Assembly (NCBI GenBank): GCA_022843465.1
Contig: JALHNO010000015.1
Location: 62,001 to 126,000, forward strand
Origin: Pseudomonadota bacterium
GTDB lineage: Bacteria > Pseudomonadota > Gammaproteobacteria > Xanthomonadales > Ahniellaceae
Reading direction: 5' to 3'
Length of the DNA: 64,000 bases
This document shows positions 54,442 to 63,592 of the stretch, piece by piece. Position 1 is the first letter of the stretch, and each line of letters opens with the position of its first letter. The translations under genes were made by a program, and so were the position numbers. The notes under the pieces are model-generated. The model saw only the letters and a list, made by a program, of their open reading frames with translations. It was not told the DNA's origin and did not search any database.

Positions 54442-54897
54442 ATGGTTCGCCTCGTCATCCTCGCGATCCTGCTGCTGTCAGCGGCCGGATGCGCCAACAA
54501 CCGCGCGCTGCGCGTGGAACAGCAATTGCAGCGCTTCGAAGCCGCGGCCGGACTGCCCGTCAAGTCGTTCCGCTATTTCGGTTTCAATTCGTGGACCTCG
54601 CTGGGGCGCGAACACCTCGCGGTGTGGACACGGCCCAATGAGGCCTGGCTGATCAATGTGCATGGCTTCTGCCCCGATCTGGATTTCGCCCAGAGGATCG
54701 GCATCACTTCGTCGATGAACCGGGTCTATGCACGCTTTGACACCGTAATCACCGAGCAGGGACGCTGCCGGATCAAGACGATCCGACCGGTCGACGTCAA
54801 GGCGTTGCGGGAACTGCAGCGCGAGGCGCGCCGGCAGGAGGTCGAGATGCGCGATTCGGGAACGCCGCATCGCCAGGATGGCGACATGCTCGAATAG
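54442..54897 (+). CDS. DUF6491-like lipoprotein
   Basis: A 151-residue lipoprotein. It has a short signal peptide (MVRLVILAILLLSAAGC) with a lipobox LSAAGC and a cysteine at 17 for lipidation. The mature part (about 25-125) has FRYFGFNSWTSLGREHLAVWTRPNEAW, LINVHGFCPDLDFAQRIG, and FDTVITEQGRCRIKTIRPVDV, a pattern of the DUF6491 family common in Xanthomonadales. Two other cysteines (in GFCPDLD and GRCRIK) may form a disulfide. Function is unknown. The gene starts 30 bases after a TATATT box and its stop is 21 bases from that of the convergent gloA. Confidence 0.75.
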   Translation: MVRLVILAILLLSAAGCANNRALRVEQQLQRFEAAAGLPVKSFRYFGFNSWTSLGREHLAVWTRPNEAWLINVHGFCPDLDFAQRIGITSSMNRVYARFDTVITEQGRCRIKTIRPVDVKALRELQREARRQEVEMRDSGTPHRQDGDMLE

Positions 54898-54918
54898 CCC
54901 CGGCTTGCCGGGCACCGG

Positions 54919-55341
54919 CTACCAGATGCCCTGATTGGCCATCGACAACCAGGGTTCCTGTGGCGGCAGCGGCTCGCCGAGTTGCAGCAGTTCGATGGAA
55001 ATCAGATCCGGGCTGCGGACGAAGGCCATGCGGCCATCGCGGGGTGGCCGGTTGATGCAGACACCGGCGTCCTGCAGTCGCTGACAGAGGCCATAGATGT
55101 CAGCGACCGCAAAGGCGAGATGACCGAAGTTGCGTGCGCTGCCGTAGTCCTCGTCGTCCCAGTTCCAGGTCAGTTCGATCTCGGCGACGTCCTGCTGGCC
55201 GGGCGCGGCCAGAAACACCAGGGTGAAGCGTCCCGCAGGAACTTCCTTGCGGCGGACCTCATGCAGGCCGAGCAGGTCGCAGTAGAACCGGATCGAAGCG
55301 TCCAGATTGCGGACGCGGACCATGCTGTGCAGAAAGCGCAT
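54919..55341 (-). CDS. gloA: lactoylglutathione lyase (glyoxalase I)
   Basis: A 140-residue GloA. It converts the hemithioacetal of methylglyoxal and glutathione to S-lactoylglutathione. All metal ligands of the E. coli enzyme can be aligned: H5 (MRFLH), E56 (EIELTWN), H74 (GHLAFAV) and E117 (ISIELLQL). The start at 55341 is clear from these positions; the frame continues 5' without meaning. The gene is divergent from the GH44 gene by 125 bases. Length is close to the 135 residues of the family. A glyoxalase II gene is not in the window, though the MBL protein at 60198-61133 is a distant fold relative. Confidence 0.88.
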   Translation of the reverse strand: MRFLHSMVRVRNLDASIRFYCDLLGLHEVRRKEVPAGRFTLVFLAAPGQQDVAEIELTWNWDDEDYGSARNFGHLAFAVADIYGLCQRLQDAGVCINRPPRDGRMAFVRSPDLISIELLQLGEPLPPQEPWLSMANQGIW

Positions 55342-55466
55342 TGGGATTTCCTCATCGGGCCAGGCATTCTGCCACCGACTCGTCGCTGACGTGGGCGGGC
55401 TGGGCGACAGATCACAGCCGGCAGCAGAGCGTTCACTATGATGCTCAACAGCACTGGAGTACCGAC

Positions 55467-57650
55467 ATGCTGCGTACCAAGACCTGGTTGATCCTGATCC
55501 TGCTGCTGGCTGGCGTAACCGAGGCGGCGCCACTGATCTGGTACGCCGATGCGCCGCGCGCCGGCCTGATCGACGGCAGTTGGACCGATCACGATCTCGC
55601 CAATACCACACCCGTGCACGCCGGCAACCGCTCGATCCGGATGGAGCCCGATTTCTGGGGTGGTGTCTATCTGTACAACCAGGCCGAGAAAATCCGCTTC
55701 GATGCCTACCAGTCGCTGACGCTCTGGGTACATGGCGGCAGCAGCGGCGGCCAGCGCCTGGAATTGTTGCTCACTTACGAGGGGCTGAATGTCGCCTCAC
55801 TCAATATCAACAGCTTCATCAGCGGTGGCGCCGTGGCCGCCAACTCCTGGCGCCAGGTCACCATCCCCTTCGATGCCGTCACCACGCTGACCCATGGCGC
55901 GTTCGATGGTGTGATCGTGATGGATTTCTCCGGCAACAATCAGGGCGTTGTCTATCTCGATGACCTCCAGTTCAATGAGCGCGCTGTGCCCCTGGCAGCG
56001 ACGGCAGTCACCGCAACGGTGAATCTGGCGGTGAATCGTCGCCCGGTCGATCCGGATATCTATGGCGTCAATTTCGGCAGCGATGCCCAACATGTCGACC
56101 TGCGCTATCCGGTACGTCGCTCCGGCGGCAACAGCACCACCCGGGTCAACTGGGAAGCGGATTCGCACAACACGGCATTCGACTATTTCTATCAGAACAT
56201 CGCCGATGGCTCAGGCACAGGGCTGCCCGGCAACTCGACCATCAACCAGTTCATCGAGGCGACGCGGGCGCAGGGCGGCGATGCCATCGTGACGATTCCG
56301 ACCATTGGCCTGAAACCGATCGGCGACCGCATCAAGCGCTGGGGATTCTCGATCCTGAAATACGGCCCGCAGGACAGCAACGAGTGCGCGATCTACAACC
56401 CGCAGCCACCGTGGTGCAGTGCCGACGCCGGCAATGGTGAATGCGCCAATGTGGTCAACAATACCGGCTTCTGCAGCAATGGCCTGATCGTCGGCAACGA
56501 CATTGCCGATACCTCGGTGGCGCTGACCACCGGCAATATCCAGTCCTGGGTAGGCCATCTGCTGTCGCGGCCGGGTGCGACGGCACCTGGGGTGACGCGG
56601 ATGTACTCGCTCGACAACGAACCGATGCTGTGGAACTCGACGCACCGCGACATCCATCCGGTGCCACCGACCTATGACGAAGTCTGGATGCGCGGGCGTG
56701 ATGTGGCCGTGGCCATCAAGACCGCCGATCCGGCGGCGCAGGTGATGGGCCCGGTCACCTGGGGCTGGTGCGATCTGTTTACCTCGGCCGCCGATGCTGC
56801 GGTTGGGCCGAGCTGCATCGATGGACAGGATCGGCAGAATCATGGGGGGATGCCCTTCGTCGAGTGGTATCTGCAGCAGGTTTGCGCGCACGAGACGCAA
56901 ACCGGCATCCGGCCGGTGGACTATCTGGACATCCACTTCTATCCGCAGGGCAATGTCACCGGACTCGGCGGTGCATCGGATTCGGAGCTACCCGACGACT
57001 CGGCCAGACGCCTGCGTTCATTGCGTGAACTCTACGACCCCAGCTATACCTCGGAGTCCTGGATTGCCGATCAGGTGCAATTGCTGCCGCGCGTGAAGGC
57101 ATGGATGAATGCGCGCTGCCCGGCAATGAAGCTGGCCGTCACTGAATACAAATGGGGACCGGATCGCGGACCGAGTGGCGCGCTCGCGCAGGCCGAGGCG
57201 CTCGCGATTTTCGCGCGCGAAGGTGTCGATCTGGCGACCCGCTGGGTCGCCCCGGCGGATGGATCGCTCAGCGAGACCGCGTTCCGCCTCTACCTCGACT
57301 ACGATGGCCAGAACACCCGGGTGGTCGGCGACAGTGTGCAGGCGCTGTCGGGCAACCCGAACGAACTCGGTGTCTATGCCCTGGACCAGATCGGCGGCCA
57401 TTTGCGCGTGCTGTTGTTCAATCGCGCCACCGCCCCGCGCGACATCACGGTCAATCTGTCGAGCGCACTGGATGGTGGCTATCAGGTCTATCGCTTCGAT
57501 GCCGCGCAGCCCCTTGCCCAGATCGCGAGTGGAACGATCAATGGCAGCAGTCTGCTGCTTACGGCGGTACCTGGACGTTCGGCCAGCCTGCTGGTGCTCC
57601 CGGCGAGCGCGGGTGCGGCTTCCCAGATATTTGCCAACGGTTTCGAATAA
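55467..57650 (+). CDS. secreted glycoside hydrolase family 44 enzyme
   Basis: A 727-residue exported enzyme. ATG 55467 has GGAG upstream. Order: signal peptide (MLRTKTWLILILLLAGVTEA), a carbohydrate-binding-like beta-sandwich (about 22-180, LTLWVHGGSSGGQRLELLLT), the GH44 catalytic TIM-barrel (about 190-590) and a beta domain to about 715. The acid/base glutamate is E385 in YSLDNEPMLW and the nucleophile E560 in LAVTEYKWG, as in GH44 endoglucanases/xyloglucanases. It would cut beta-1,4-glucan or xyloglucan. The last residues are SQIFANGFE. The stop is 33 bases from the convergent protease-like gene. Confidence 0.88.
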   Translation: MLRTKTWLILILLLAGVTEAAPLIWYADAPRAGLIDGSWTDHDLANTTPVHAGNRSIRMEPDFWGGVYLYNQAEKIRFDAYQSLTLWVHGGSSGGQRLELLLTYEGLNVASLNINSFISGGAVAANSWRQVTIPFDAVTTLTHGAFDGVIVMDFSGNNQGVVYLDDLQFNERAVPLAATAVTATVNLAVNRRPVDPDIYGVNFGSDAQHVDLRYPVRRSGGNSTTRVNWEADSHNTAFDYFYQNIADGSGTGLPGNSTINQFIEATRAQGGDAIVTIPTIGLKPIGDRIKRWGFSILKYGPQDSNECAIYNPQPPWCSADAGNGECANVVNNTGFCSNGLIVGNDIADTSVALTTGNIQSWVGHLLSRPGATAPGVTRMYSLDNEPMLWNSTHRDIHPVPPTYDEVWMRGRDVAVAIKTADPAAQVMGPVTWGWCDLFTSAADAAVGPSCIDGQDRQNHGGMPFVEWYLQQVCAHETQTGIRPVDYLDIHFYPQGNVTGLGGASDSELPDDSARRLRSLRELYDPSYTSESWIADQVQLLPRVKAWMNARCPAMKLAVTEYKWGPDRGPSGALAQAEALAIFAREGVDLATRWVAPADGSLSETAFRLYLDYDGQNTRVVGDSVQALSGNPNELGVYALDQIGGHLRVLLFNRATAPRDITVNLSSALDGGYQVYRFDAAQPLAQIASGTINGSSLLLTAVPGRSASLLVLPASAGAASQIFANGFE

Positions 57651-57682
57651 GTGCAGTGATCAGGTGCTGCGCGAACTCCGGA

Positions 57683-58690
57683 TCACTTCGCCGAAGCCGC
57701 GCGAAGCGCGGCGCCGTCCTGCATGTAGCCACTGTCGGACAGGAAGCGGTCGAAGTCGTCAATATTGAGGATGTCGCTGACTGCCTGCTGCTTGTCGGCC
57801 GCGCTGGCGTAGTAGGCGGCGCAGATCCGGTAGCCGATGTAGTAGCCCAGGTCGGCAGGACGGCCCTTGGCAGCGGCGCCCTGGTAGAGCCAGTTGCTGT
57901 ATTGCGCGGTGTGCATTTCGGCCACAAATTCCTGCCACAGCACGCGCTCGCGCGGGTTGCCATAGACATGCAGGTGCCCATTGATATGACGACCGGCAAT
58001 CAGCTCGGCGATGAAATCTGCGGCGCCTTCCTTTATGGCATGCGCGAGCAGACGTTGGTCGTCCGTCGGGTAGCGTTGCTGGAAGTGCACCAGTTCGTGG
58101 GCGACGATGTACGGGATTTCATCGATGCCCTTGATCACCGCGCGTTCCCAGTCGCCCAGTTCGTCCAGCGGCGCCTGCGGGTTGCGACCATGCATGTCGA
58201 CCCCGATCAGCAGCATTGACCCGGTCAGCGTGCCGGCCGACGTCATCGAACCGATCACAAAATAGACATCGGGAAATACGGAAGGCGGATACAGCGACTG
58301 CAATTGCGCGAACGAGCGCAGCATCTGCGGCCGGTAGGACTCCAATTTGCCGGACGGTTCACGCAAGGCCGCGTAGTAACCCGGGCGTCGCCGGATGGTC
58401 GCGGCGAGCTGCTCGGCACCGCCGATGCGCATCGTGTTGAAGGCCTGCAGTCCTGGACTGCCGACATCCAGATAGCCCGTCTGCAATGACGACTGCAGAT
58501 CAACGCCAGTTTCGGCGGCGTCGTCGAGGGCCGCCCAGAAGTGGGCGAGATCGGCGCTCACCAGCCGGGCGGCATCGGGGTCGCGATTGACCACGGCCTG
58601 CGCTGACTGCGCCGAGGCGGACGTCGCCGCGCCCTGCGGCGCCAGGATCAGGAGCAACAGCAACGGGCAGGTCAGCAGCTTCAGCTTCAT
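57683..58690 (-). CDS. exported HExxH metalloprotease-like protein
   Basis: A 335-residue exported protein. The start at 58690 gives MKLKLLTCPLLLLLILAPQG, a signal peptide cleaved near residue 28. It has HELVHFQQ (HExxH-like zinc-binding helix) and the downstream KEGAADFIAEL, where an E or D could be the third metal ligand; this arrangement resembles DUF2268 and related putative Zn proteases. Near the N-terminus is ARLVSADLAHFW. The exact family and activity are uncertain. The long open frame upstream to 59833 is only on the opposite strand of other genes and I do not include it. The adjacent YkgJ gene is divergent (83 bases). Confidence 0.72.
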   Translation of the reverse strand: MKLKLLTCPLLLLLILAPQGAATSASAQSAQAVVNRDPDAARLVSADLAHFWAALDDAAETGVDLQSSLQTGYLDVGSPGLQAFNTMRIGGAEQLAATIRRRPGYYAALREPSGKLESYRPQMLRSFAQLQSLYPPSVFPDVYFVIGSMTSAGTLTGSMLLIGVDMHGRNPQAPLDELGDWERAVIKGIDEIPYIVAHELVHFQQRYPTDDQRLLAHAIKEGAADFIAELIAGRHINGHLHVYGNPRERVLWQEFVAEMHTAQYSNWLYQGAAAKGRPADLGYYIGYRICAAYYASAADKQQAVSDILNIDDFDRFLSDSGYMQDGAALRAASAK

Positions 58691-58772
58691 GGCAGTCTCT
58701 CGCAGATGCACGCCGATTCGATGCCCGCAGTGGGCCGCGGGTTTAACCTTGGCCGGCGCCCTACAATGCAGC

Positions 58773-59075
58773 ATGAGTGATCTCGAAACCCCACTGGTGG
58801 CCGACCCTGGCGGCGGCTGGCTCTGCCGCAGCGGCTGCGGTGCCTGCTGCATCGCGCCGTCGATCAGTTCGCCGATTCCGGGCATGCCCGAAGGCAAGCC
58901 GGCAGGTGTGCGCTGCGTGCAATTGAGCGATGCCAATCTCTGCCTGATCTTCGGACGGCCGGATCGTCCCGATGTCTGTGTGCGCCTGCGCCCTGAGCCG
59001 GCGATGTGCGGACGCAGTCGCGCCGAGGCGATCAGCAGGATCAGCCTGATGGAAGCGCAGACCCAGCCGAGCTGA
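58773..59075 (+). CDS. YkgJ family cysteine-cluster protein
   Basis: A 100-residue protein of the YkgJ/CxxCxxCC family. It has LCRSGCGACCIAPSI near the N-terminus, GVRCVQL, LCLIF, and PDVCVRLRPEPAMCG, a set of eight cysteines that would bind metal, likely zinc or iron. The family is small and cytosolic; the function is not settled. The upstream in-frame extension to 58587 is not conserved. A sigma-70-like gene starts 33 bases downstream and might be co-transcribed. Confidence 0.85.
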   Translation: MSDLETPLVADPGGGWLCRSGCGACCIAPSISSPIPGMPEGKPAGVRCVQLSDANLCLIFGRPDRPDVCVRLRPEPAMCGRSRAEAISRISLMEAQTQPS

Positions 59076-59107
59076 AGTTGCAGCACCGTCGGTGGCAGAA
59101 TCGCCGG

Positions 59108-59704
59108 ATGGATCTTGCCACTTACCGCGCCCTGCGCCGCCAGGCTCAGCGATTGACCAGGACCCCGGACGAAGCCGAGGACCTCGTACAGGACACCCTG
59201 CTGTCGGCGCTGCAAGCCGGACGCCAGGATGCGCCCTGGTTGGCCGGAACGCTGCGCAGGCAGGCCGCGCTGCAGGTGCGCAGCGCGGTGCGGCGGCGGC
59301 GGCGCGAGAGCAGCGTACTCTCGCCGCAGCAGGACGATCCCGCGATAGCGCCGACGCTCGATCGGGTCCGCGTGCGCGCGCTGCTCGGGCCACTGCCGCC
59401 CGCGGCACGGCGCCTCGCCACGCTGGCCCTGCACGGATTGAATGCTGACGAGGTGCGCTGGATACTGGGCATCAGCGATGCTGCATTTCGACAGCGGTTG
59501 ACCAGTATCCGCAAGCAACTGACGCAGCTGGCGGACGCCGACCGCCTTGGCACCATGGTGGCCGCGGAGCGCGATGCCGTGAACGGCAGCGCCCTGCCGT
59601 TCGGTCTGATCCGGCGCGCACTGAAGGCCGCCCTGCATGGCGGCGATGGCCTGGGCACGCATGACGCCGACGGCCATCTGATCGTATTGCGCAGGGGGCG
59701 CTGA
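59108..59704 (+). CDS. RNA polymerase sigma-70 (ECF-like) protein
   Basis: A 198-residue protein with ECF-sigma features. Region 2 has TPDEAEDLVQDTLLSAL (about residues 19-35), where the core-binding DxxEDLVQDT is seen, and region 4 has LPPAARRLATLALHGLNADEVRWILGISDAAFRQRLTSIRKQL, a helix-turn-helix with a shortened linker. It lacks an anti-sigma gene beside it. The region 2.4 residues that read the -10 are weak, so it may be a diverged ECF or an ORF with a non-promoter role. The extra C-terminal 45 residues (LPFGLIRRALKAALHGG) are unusual. The start is ATG 59108; the ORF extends 5' into the YkgJ gene. Confidence 0.72.
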   Translation: MDLATYRALRRQAQRLTRTPDEAEDLVQDTLLSALQAGRQDAPWLAGTLRRQAALQVRSAVRRRRRESSVLSPQQDDPAIAPTLDRVRVRALLGPLPPAARRLATLALHGLNADEVRWILGISDAAFRQRLTSIRKQLTQLADADRLGTMVAAERDAVNGSALPFGLIRRALKAALHGGDGLGTHDADGHLIVLRRGR

Positions 59705-59804
59705 CCGCTGCTCACAAAATCGCCCGACGCGGCAACAGACAACGGCCAGAGTCGCCCTCGCGTCCGCGGCGTCCGAACCTCTTCCATTGAACCAGGAGTT
59801 TTCC

Positions 59805-60182
59805 ATGCTCAAAGACTGCAGCGTTGGTGCCATCGTGTTCTTCGTGGCGCATCTCGATCGCTCGATCGCCTTCTACCGCGACACCCTGGGCCTGCCGGTC
59901 GCGGCCCTCGAGGGCGCCGATGGCCCTTATGCGCTGGCCGAGGTCGGCGGCGTCGCCCTGGTGTTCATTGCCCGCCCGGTCAGGATTGGCGAGTCTCCAG
60001 TGATCGTATTCAATGTCGAGGGCGGCATCGACGACTACGCTGACGCGCTCGCAACGCGCGGCGTCGAGATCGTGGTGCCGGTCAGCGAGTGCCCCGACGG
60101 TGGCCTGTCGGTGGACTTCGTCGATCCGGATCGCAATGCCCTGAGCATCTATCAGCCCAAGGGCGCACCGCGGCGCCAATAG
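59805..60182 (+). CDS. VOC (glyoxalase/bleomycin-resistance fold) protein
   Basis: A 125-residue VOC-fold protein. Start at ATG 59805, with AGGAG 8 bases upstream. It shows FFVAHLDRSIAFYRDTLGLPV, an FxFxxxxxEGG-like pattern (IVFNVEGGIDDY) and FVDPDRNALSIYQP, the typical tail. VOC proteins bind metal and act on small molecules; this one has no identifiable substrate. It differs from gloA at 54919-55341, which has the full glyoxalase metal site. The stop is 15 bases from the convergent MBL gene. Confidence 0.85.
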   Translation: MLKDCSVGAIVFFVAHLDRSIAFYRDTLGLPVAALEGADGPYALAEVGGVALVFIARPVRIGESPVIVFNVEGGIDDYADALATRGVEIVVPVSECPDGGLSVDFVDPDRNALSIYQPKGAPRRQ

Positions 60183-60197
60183 GACAACGCCGCTCCG

Positions 60198-61133
60198 TCA
60201 CGGTGTTGGCGTCAGCTGCGGCAGCCGGTCCCAGACGCGCTGGTCGTGCGCCGGTACCACGACAAGGCCGGGTAGCTCGCGCTGCAGTCGATGCAGATGC
60301 ACCAGCAGATCGCGCACGGCAGCGGCATCGTGGTCGACCAGGCGACGCGGCAGCCACGGCCGCTCGGCCGGCAGTTCGACGCCTTCGATCTGCCAGGCCA
60401 GATCTCCGATCAGGGCGTAGCGGGCGCCGTCGGCGAGATGGACGAAGGCAATGATCGAGCCCGGTGTATGACCGGGCGCCTCGACCAGGACCACACTGCC
60501 GTCGCCAAACAGGTCGTGGCTGCTGGCGAAGCCGAGATAGGCACCGTCACTGAACTCTAGCGTGCGGTAGTCACGCGCGCCGAGCTGGCGCGCCAGTTCG
60601 GTCGAAGGATCTCCGCTGCGGATGAAGGCGAGTTCGGCGGCGTGCAGCCAGACCGGGATGCCCGGCAGGTCTTCCAGGCCGCTGACATGGTCCCAGTGCG
60701 CATGCGTCAGCACGACGCCGCGCAGATGTTCGGGCGCGATCCCGGCTGCGCGCAAACGATCCGCCACTGGCGTTGCGGCACGGTACTGCGATGTCCATTG
60801 CATCAAGCGCGGCGTAGTGCGCACATGGGCGGCGACACTGCGGCCGAAGCCGGCATCGAAAAGCAGATCGCCCTGTGGATGGCGGACCAGGATCGAGCCC
60901 ATCGCAAATACGCGATGATCGGAGAAACTGCCACCGCGATACGCCAGCGCAGCACGCGAGGCCATGCTGCCCGACGCAATCGCGTACAACTGAAGTTCGG
61001 GCGGTGGCCGCGGCGTCGGCAATGTGAACGCCGCGCCGGCCGGCACCGGCAACACGGCGCCGCTGAAGCTCCATGCAAGCGCGGTCGCGGCCGCAGCCAG
61101 CAAGATCAACGATCCGATCAACCAACGCTTCAT
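60198..61133 (-). CDS. metallo-beta-lactamase-fold hydrolase
   Basis: A 311-residue protein with an N-terminal hydrophobic anchor or signal (MKRWLIGSLILLAAAATALA). The MBL fold shows the zinc site THAHWDHVSG (HxHxDH), GHTPGS, GDLAWQ, and PAHD. It has a long front region (RRALAYRGG-like) like lactonase-type MBL proteins, such as those that open acyl-homoserine lactones, but this is not a proof of activity. ATG 61133 has GGGA 8 bases upstream. It is probably exported or membrane-bound. Confidence 0.85.
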   Translation of the reverse strand: MKRWLIGSLILLAAAATALAWSFSGAVLPVPAGAAFTLPTPRPPPELQLYAIASGSMASRAALAYRGGSFSDHRVFAMGSILVRHPQGDLLFDAGFGRSVAAHVRTTPRLMQWTSQYRAATPVADRLRAAGIAPEHLRGVVLTHAHWDHVSGLEDLPGIPVWLHAAELAFIRSGDPSTELARQLGARDYRTLEFSDGAYLGFASSHDLFGDGSVVLVEAPGHTPGSIIAFVHLADGARYALIGDLAWQIEGVELPAERPWLPRRLVDHDAAAVRDLLVHLHRLQRELPGLVVVPAHDQRVWDRLPQLTPTP

Positions 61134-61298
61134 CAACCCGCTCCCTGTGCCGACGCCAGGCTTTGAGCTGGCGGCGATCAGCCACGCCGGCGCGATCGCC
61201 GGCGCAGTGTGCAACGACCGGGCAGTCAATACCAAGTCGCGATCGGACAGCAGCGGGTGCAAACGCGCCAGTTGGCGCCCCGGTTTGACGCTCAGGCG

Positions 61299-62603
61299 TT
61301 ACAGCCGACCGGCACGCTTGATCGCCAGATAATGTTCGACCAGGGCCGCGGGCAGCTCGCTGCAGGTGACGTCGAGCACTTCGGTACCCTGCGCGCGTAG
61401 CGCGAGATGGGCGCGCCGACGTTGCTCGACGTACTGCGCCATGGCCGCGACGGTCACCGCTTCCTTCAGGGTGACTGGTTGGCCCTCGAGCAGATTGTCG
61501 AGCACCTGTTCGCGCAGGCTGGCGACACAGACCAGATGGCGTTTCTGCAACAGCCGCACGGCGGCGACCAGATCCTCGATGTCCTCGTCGCGGACATTGG
61601 TGACCAGCAACACCAGGGAACGCCTGGGCTGGCGCGCCGACAGCTGCATGGCGGCGTCCAGATAATCGGTCGCGATCGGCTCGGCCTTCAGATCGAATAC
61701 GGTATTGAGCAGGCTGTCGATCGTGCCGAGCCCGCGTGCCGGCGCCAGATAGCGGGTCTTGCCGCCGGCCGCGAGCAGACCGACGGCATCGCCCTGACGC
61801 AGCGCCATGTAGGCAACCATCAGCGCGGCATTGAGCACATGATCGAAATGGATCAGCCCGGCATCGTGGGCGAGCAGGCGCCGACCGGTATCGAGCAGCA
61901 GCAGGACCTGCTGGTTGCGCTCGTCCTGGTAATCCCGCGAGATCAGCTTGCGTGCGCGCTGGCTGGCCTTCCAGTCGATCTGCCGCATCGAATCGCCGGT
62001 GCGGTATTCACGCAACTGCTGGAACTCGGTGCCTTCGCCGCGGCGACGCTTGAGGTGGGCACCGACCACGCGCGATGCCTGTTCGGCACCGATCATTGCG
62101 AGCTTGGCCAGCGGAGCGAAGTTGGGATAGACCCGAACGGACTGTGCCCTGCCAGCCTTGCGCTGTTGCCACCAGAGTCCGAGCGGCGAGCGCAGGCGCA
62201 GCTGACACTGGCCGAACTCGAACTGGCCACGCTCGATCGGCGTGATCCGGTAGGGCACTTCGAGTTCGCGGCCGACCGGCAGCAGCACGCGCCGCGGCAG
62301 ACCATGCACGGGCCAGTCGCCGGGATGCAGATCCTGCACTTCGAGCAGCAGCGGCCGGCGCTCGTGGCCGCGCAGACGCAGGTTGACCAGACGCTCGCTG
62401 GCCACGGCGACCACCGGGGGCAGATCGCGCTCAACTTCCGGTGTGGCGCGCGCGCGCAGCAACAGGGCATCCTGGGCAGCAATCAGGACCAGCACCAGGG
62501 CGGCAATCAGGAAGACCTGCAACGGCGCCCAGCCGAGGGCGACCAGAAGCCCGATCAGGCCCCAGCCGATCAGCGCCGCCACCAGGGCAGCGGCTGGCCT
62601 CAT
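61299..62603 (-). CDS. DUF58 domain protein
   Basis: A 434-residue protein with two N-terminal hydrophobic helices (about 7-45) then a cytosolic part. The DUF58 core has GTEFQQLREYRTGDSMRQID (about residues 190-209), where the RxYxxGDxxRxIDW signature lies, and a von Willebrand-like domain with LLLDTGRRL. The MoxR gene (62600-63592) overlaps it by 4 bases, and DUF4350 is next. This MoxR-DUF58-DUF4350 set is seen in many bacteria; MoxR AAA+ ATPases act as metal-chelatase-like chaperones for a VWA partner. Role in this organism is unknown. Confidence 0.88.
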   Translation of the reverse strand: MRPAAALVAALIGWGLIGLLVALGWAPLQVFLIAALVLVLIAAQDALLLRARATPEVERDLPPVVAVASERLVNLRLRGHERRPLLLEVQDLHPGDWPVHGLPRRVLLPVGRELEVPYRITPIERGQFEFGQCQLRLRSPLGLWWQQRKAGRAQSVRVYPNFAPLAKLAMIGAEQASRVVGAHLKRRRGEGTEFQQLREYRTGDSMRQIDWKASQRARKLISRDYQDERNQQVLLLLDTGRRLLAHDAGLIHFDHVLNAALMVAYMALRQGDAVGLLAAGGKTRYLAPARGLGTIDSLLNTVFDLKAEPIATDYLDAAMQLSARQPRRSLVLLVTNVRDEDIEDLVAAVRLLQKRHLVCVASLREQVLDNLLEGQPVTLKEAVTVAAMAQYVEQRRRAHLALRAQGTEVLDVTCSELPAALVEHYLAIKRAGRL

Positions 62604-63592
62604 CGACGCGGTGCGTCCACTTTCAGCAGCAGGGCATCGAGCACATCGTCGATCCTGCGGCCTTCGATCTGCATTTCCGGTGCCAGCGCAATGCGATGGC
62701 GCAGGGCCGGTTTGGCGACGCTGCGGATGTCATCGGGGGTGACGAAGTCGCGCGCCTCGAGCACGGCCTGGGCGCGTGCCGCGCGGATCAGGGCGAGACT
62801 GCCGCGCGGGCCGGCGCCCATGGTGATGCCGGGCCAGTCGCGGGTCGTGCGCGCGATGCGCACGGCATAGTCGAGCACCACGCTGTCGACCCGGACCAGG
62901 GCGGTGCCGAGCTGCATGGCGACGATGTCCTGCGGCTTGGCCACCGCGCGTACCCGCGACAGGTCAAAATCGCTGGCGGTGCGCCCGCTGCTGACTTCGC
63001 TGACCATGCGCACCTCATCCTCGAGGCCGGGATAGTTCATCAGGATCTTCAGCAGGAAGCGATCGAGTTGCGCCTCGGGCAGCGGATAGGTGCCCTCCTG
63101 TTCAATCGGGTTCTGCGTCGCCACGGTCAGGAACGGAGGTGACAGCGCGAAGCTGCGCGACTCGATCGTGACCTGCTGTTCCTGCATCACCTCGAGCAGG
63201 GCGGCCTGGGTCTTGGCCGGAGCGCGGTTGATCTCATCGGCAAGCAGCAGATTGGTGAACACCGGGCCGCGGCGGATCTTGAAGCTCTCGGTCTTCGGAT
63301 CGTAGAAGGCGTGTCCGCTGACATCGCTGGGCATCAGGTCCGGAGTGAACTGCACGCGTGCGAACGCGCATTCGAGCGCGGTCGCCAGCGAGCGCACCAG
63401 CAGGGTCTTGCCGAGGCCGGGAACGCCTTCGAGCAGCACATGGCCGCTGGCCAGCAGGGCGATCAGCAATTGATCGAGGACTTCGGTCTGGCCGACAAAG
63501 GCCTGGGCGATCTGTTGCCGGATGGCATCGGTGCGCTCGGTCAACTCGGCGCCGGACATCGGCTGCGGGGGTGCGACGGTTTCCTGGCTCAT
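62600..63592 (-). CDS. MoxR family AAA+ ATPase
   Basis: A 330-residue AAA+ ATPase. Walker A is GVPGLGKT (residues 57-64), Walker B LLLADEIN (115-122), sensor-1 in ATQNPIEQEGTYPLPEAQLDRF, typical of MoxR proteins. It is a chaperone-type ATPase that acts with VWA-domain proteins such as DUF58 protein; its start overlaps the stop of the partial DUF4350 gene by 4 bases (63589-63592) and its stop overlaps the start of the DUF58 gene by 4. The three genes thus form one coupled transcript reading right to left. Confidence 0.93.
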   Translation of the reverse strand: MSQETVAPPQPMSGAELTERTDAIRQQIAQAFVGQTEVLDQLLIALLASGHVLLEGVPGLGKTLLVRSLATALECAFARVQFTPDLMPSDVSGHAFYDPKTESFKIRRGPVFTNLLLADEINRAPAKTQAALLEVMQEQQVTIESRSFALSPPFLTVATQNPIEQEGTYPLPEAQLDRFLLKILMNYPGLEDEVRMVSEVSSGRTASDFDLSRVRAVAKPQDIVAMQLGTALVRVDSVVLDYAVRIARTTRDWPGITMGAGPRGSLALIRAARAQAVLEARDFVTPDDIRSVAKPALRHRIALAPEMQIEGRRIDDVLDALLLKVDAPRR

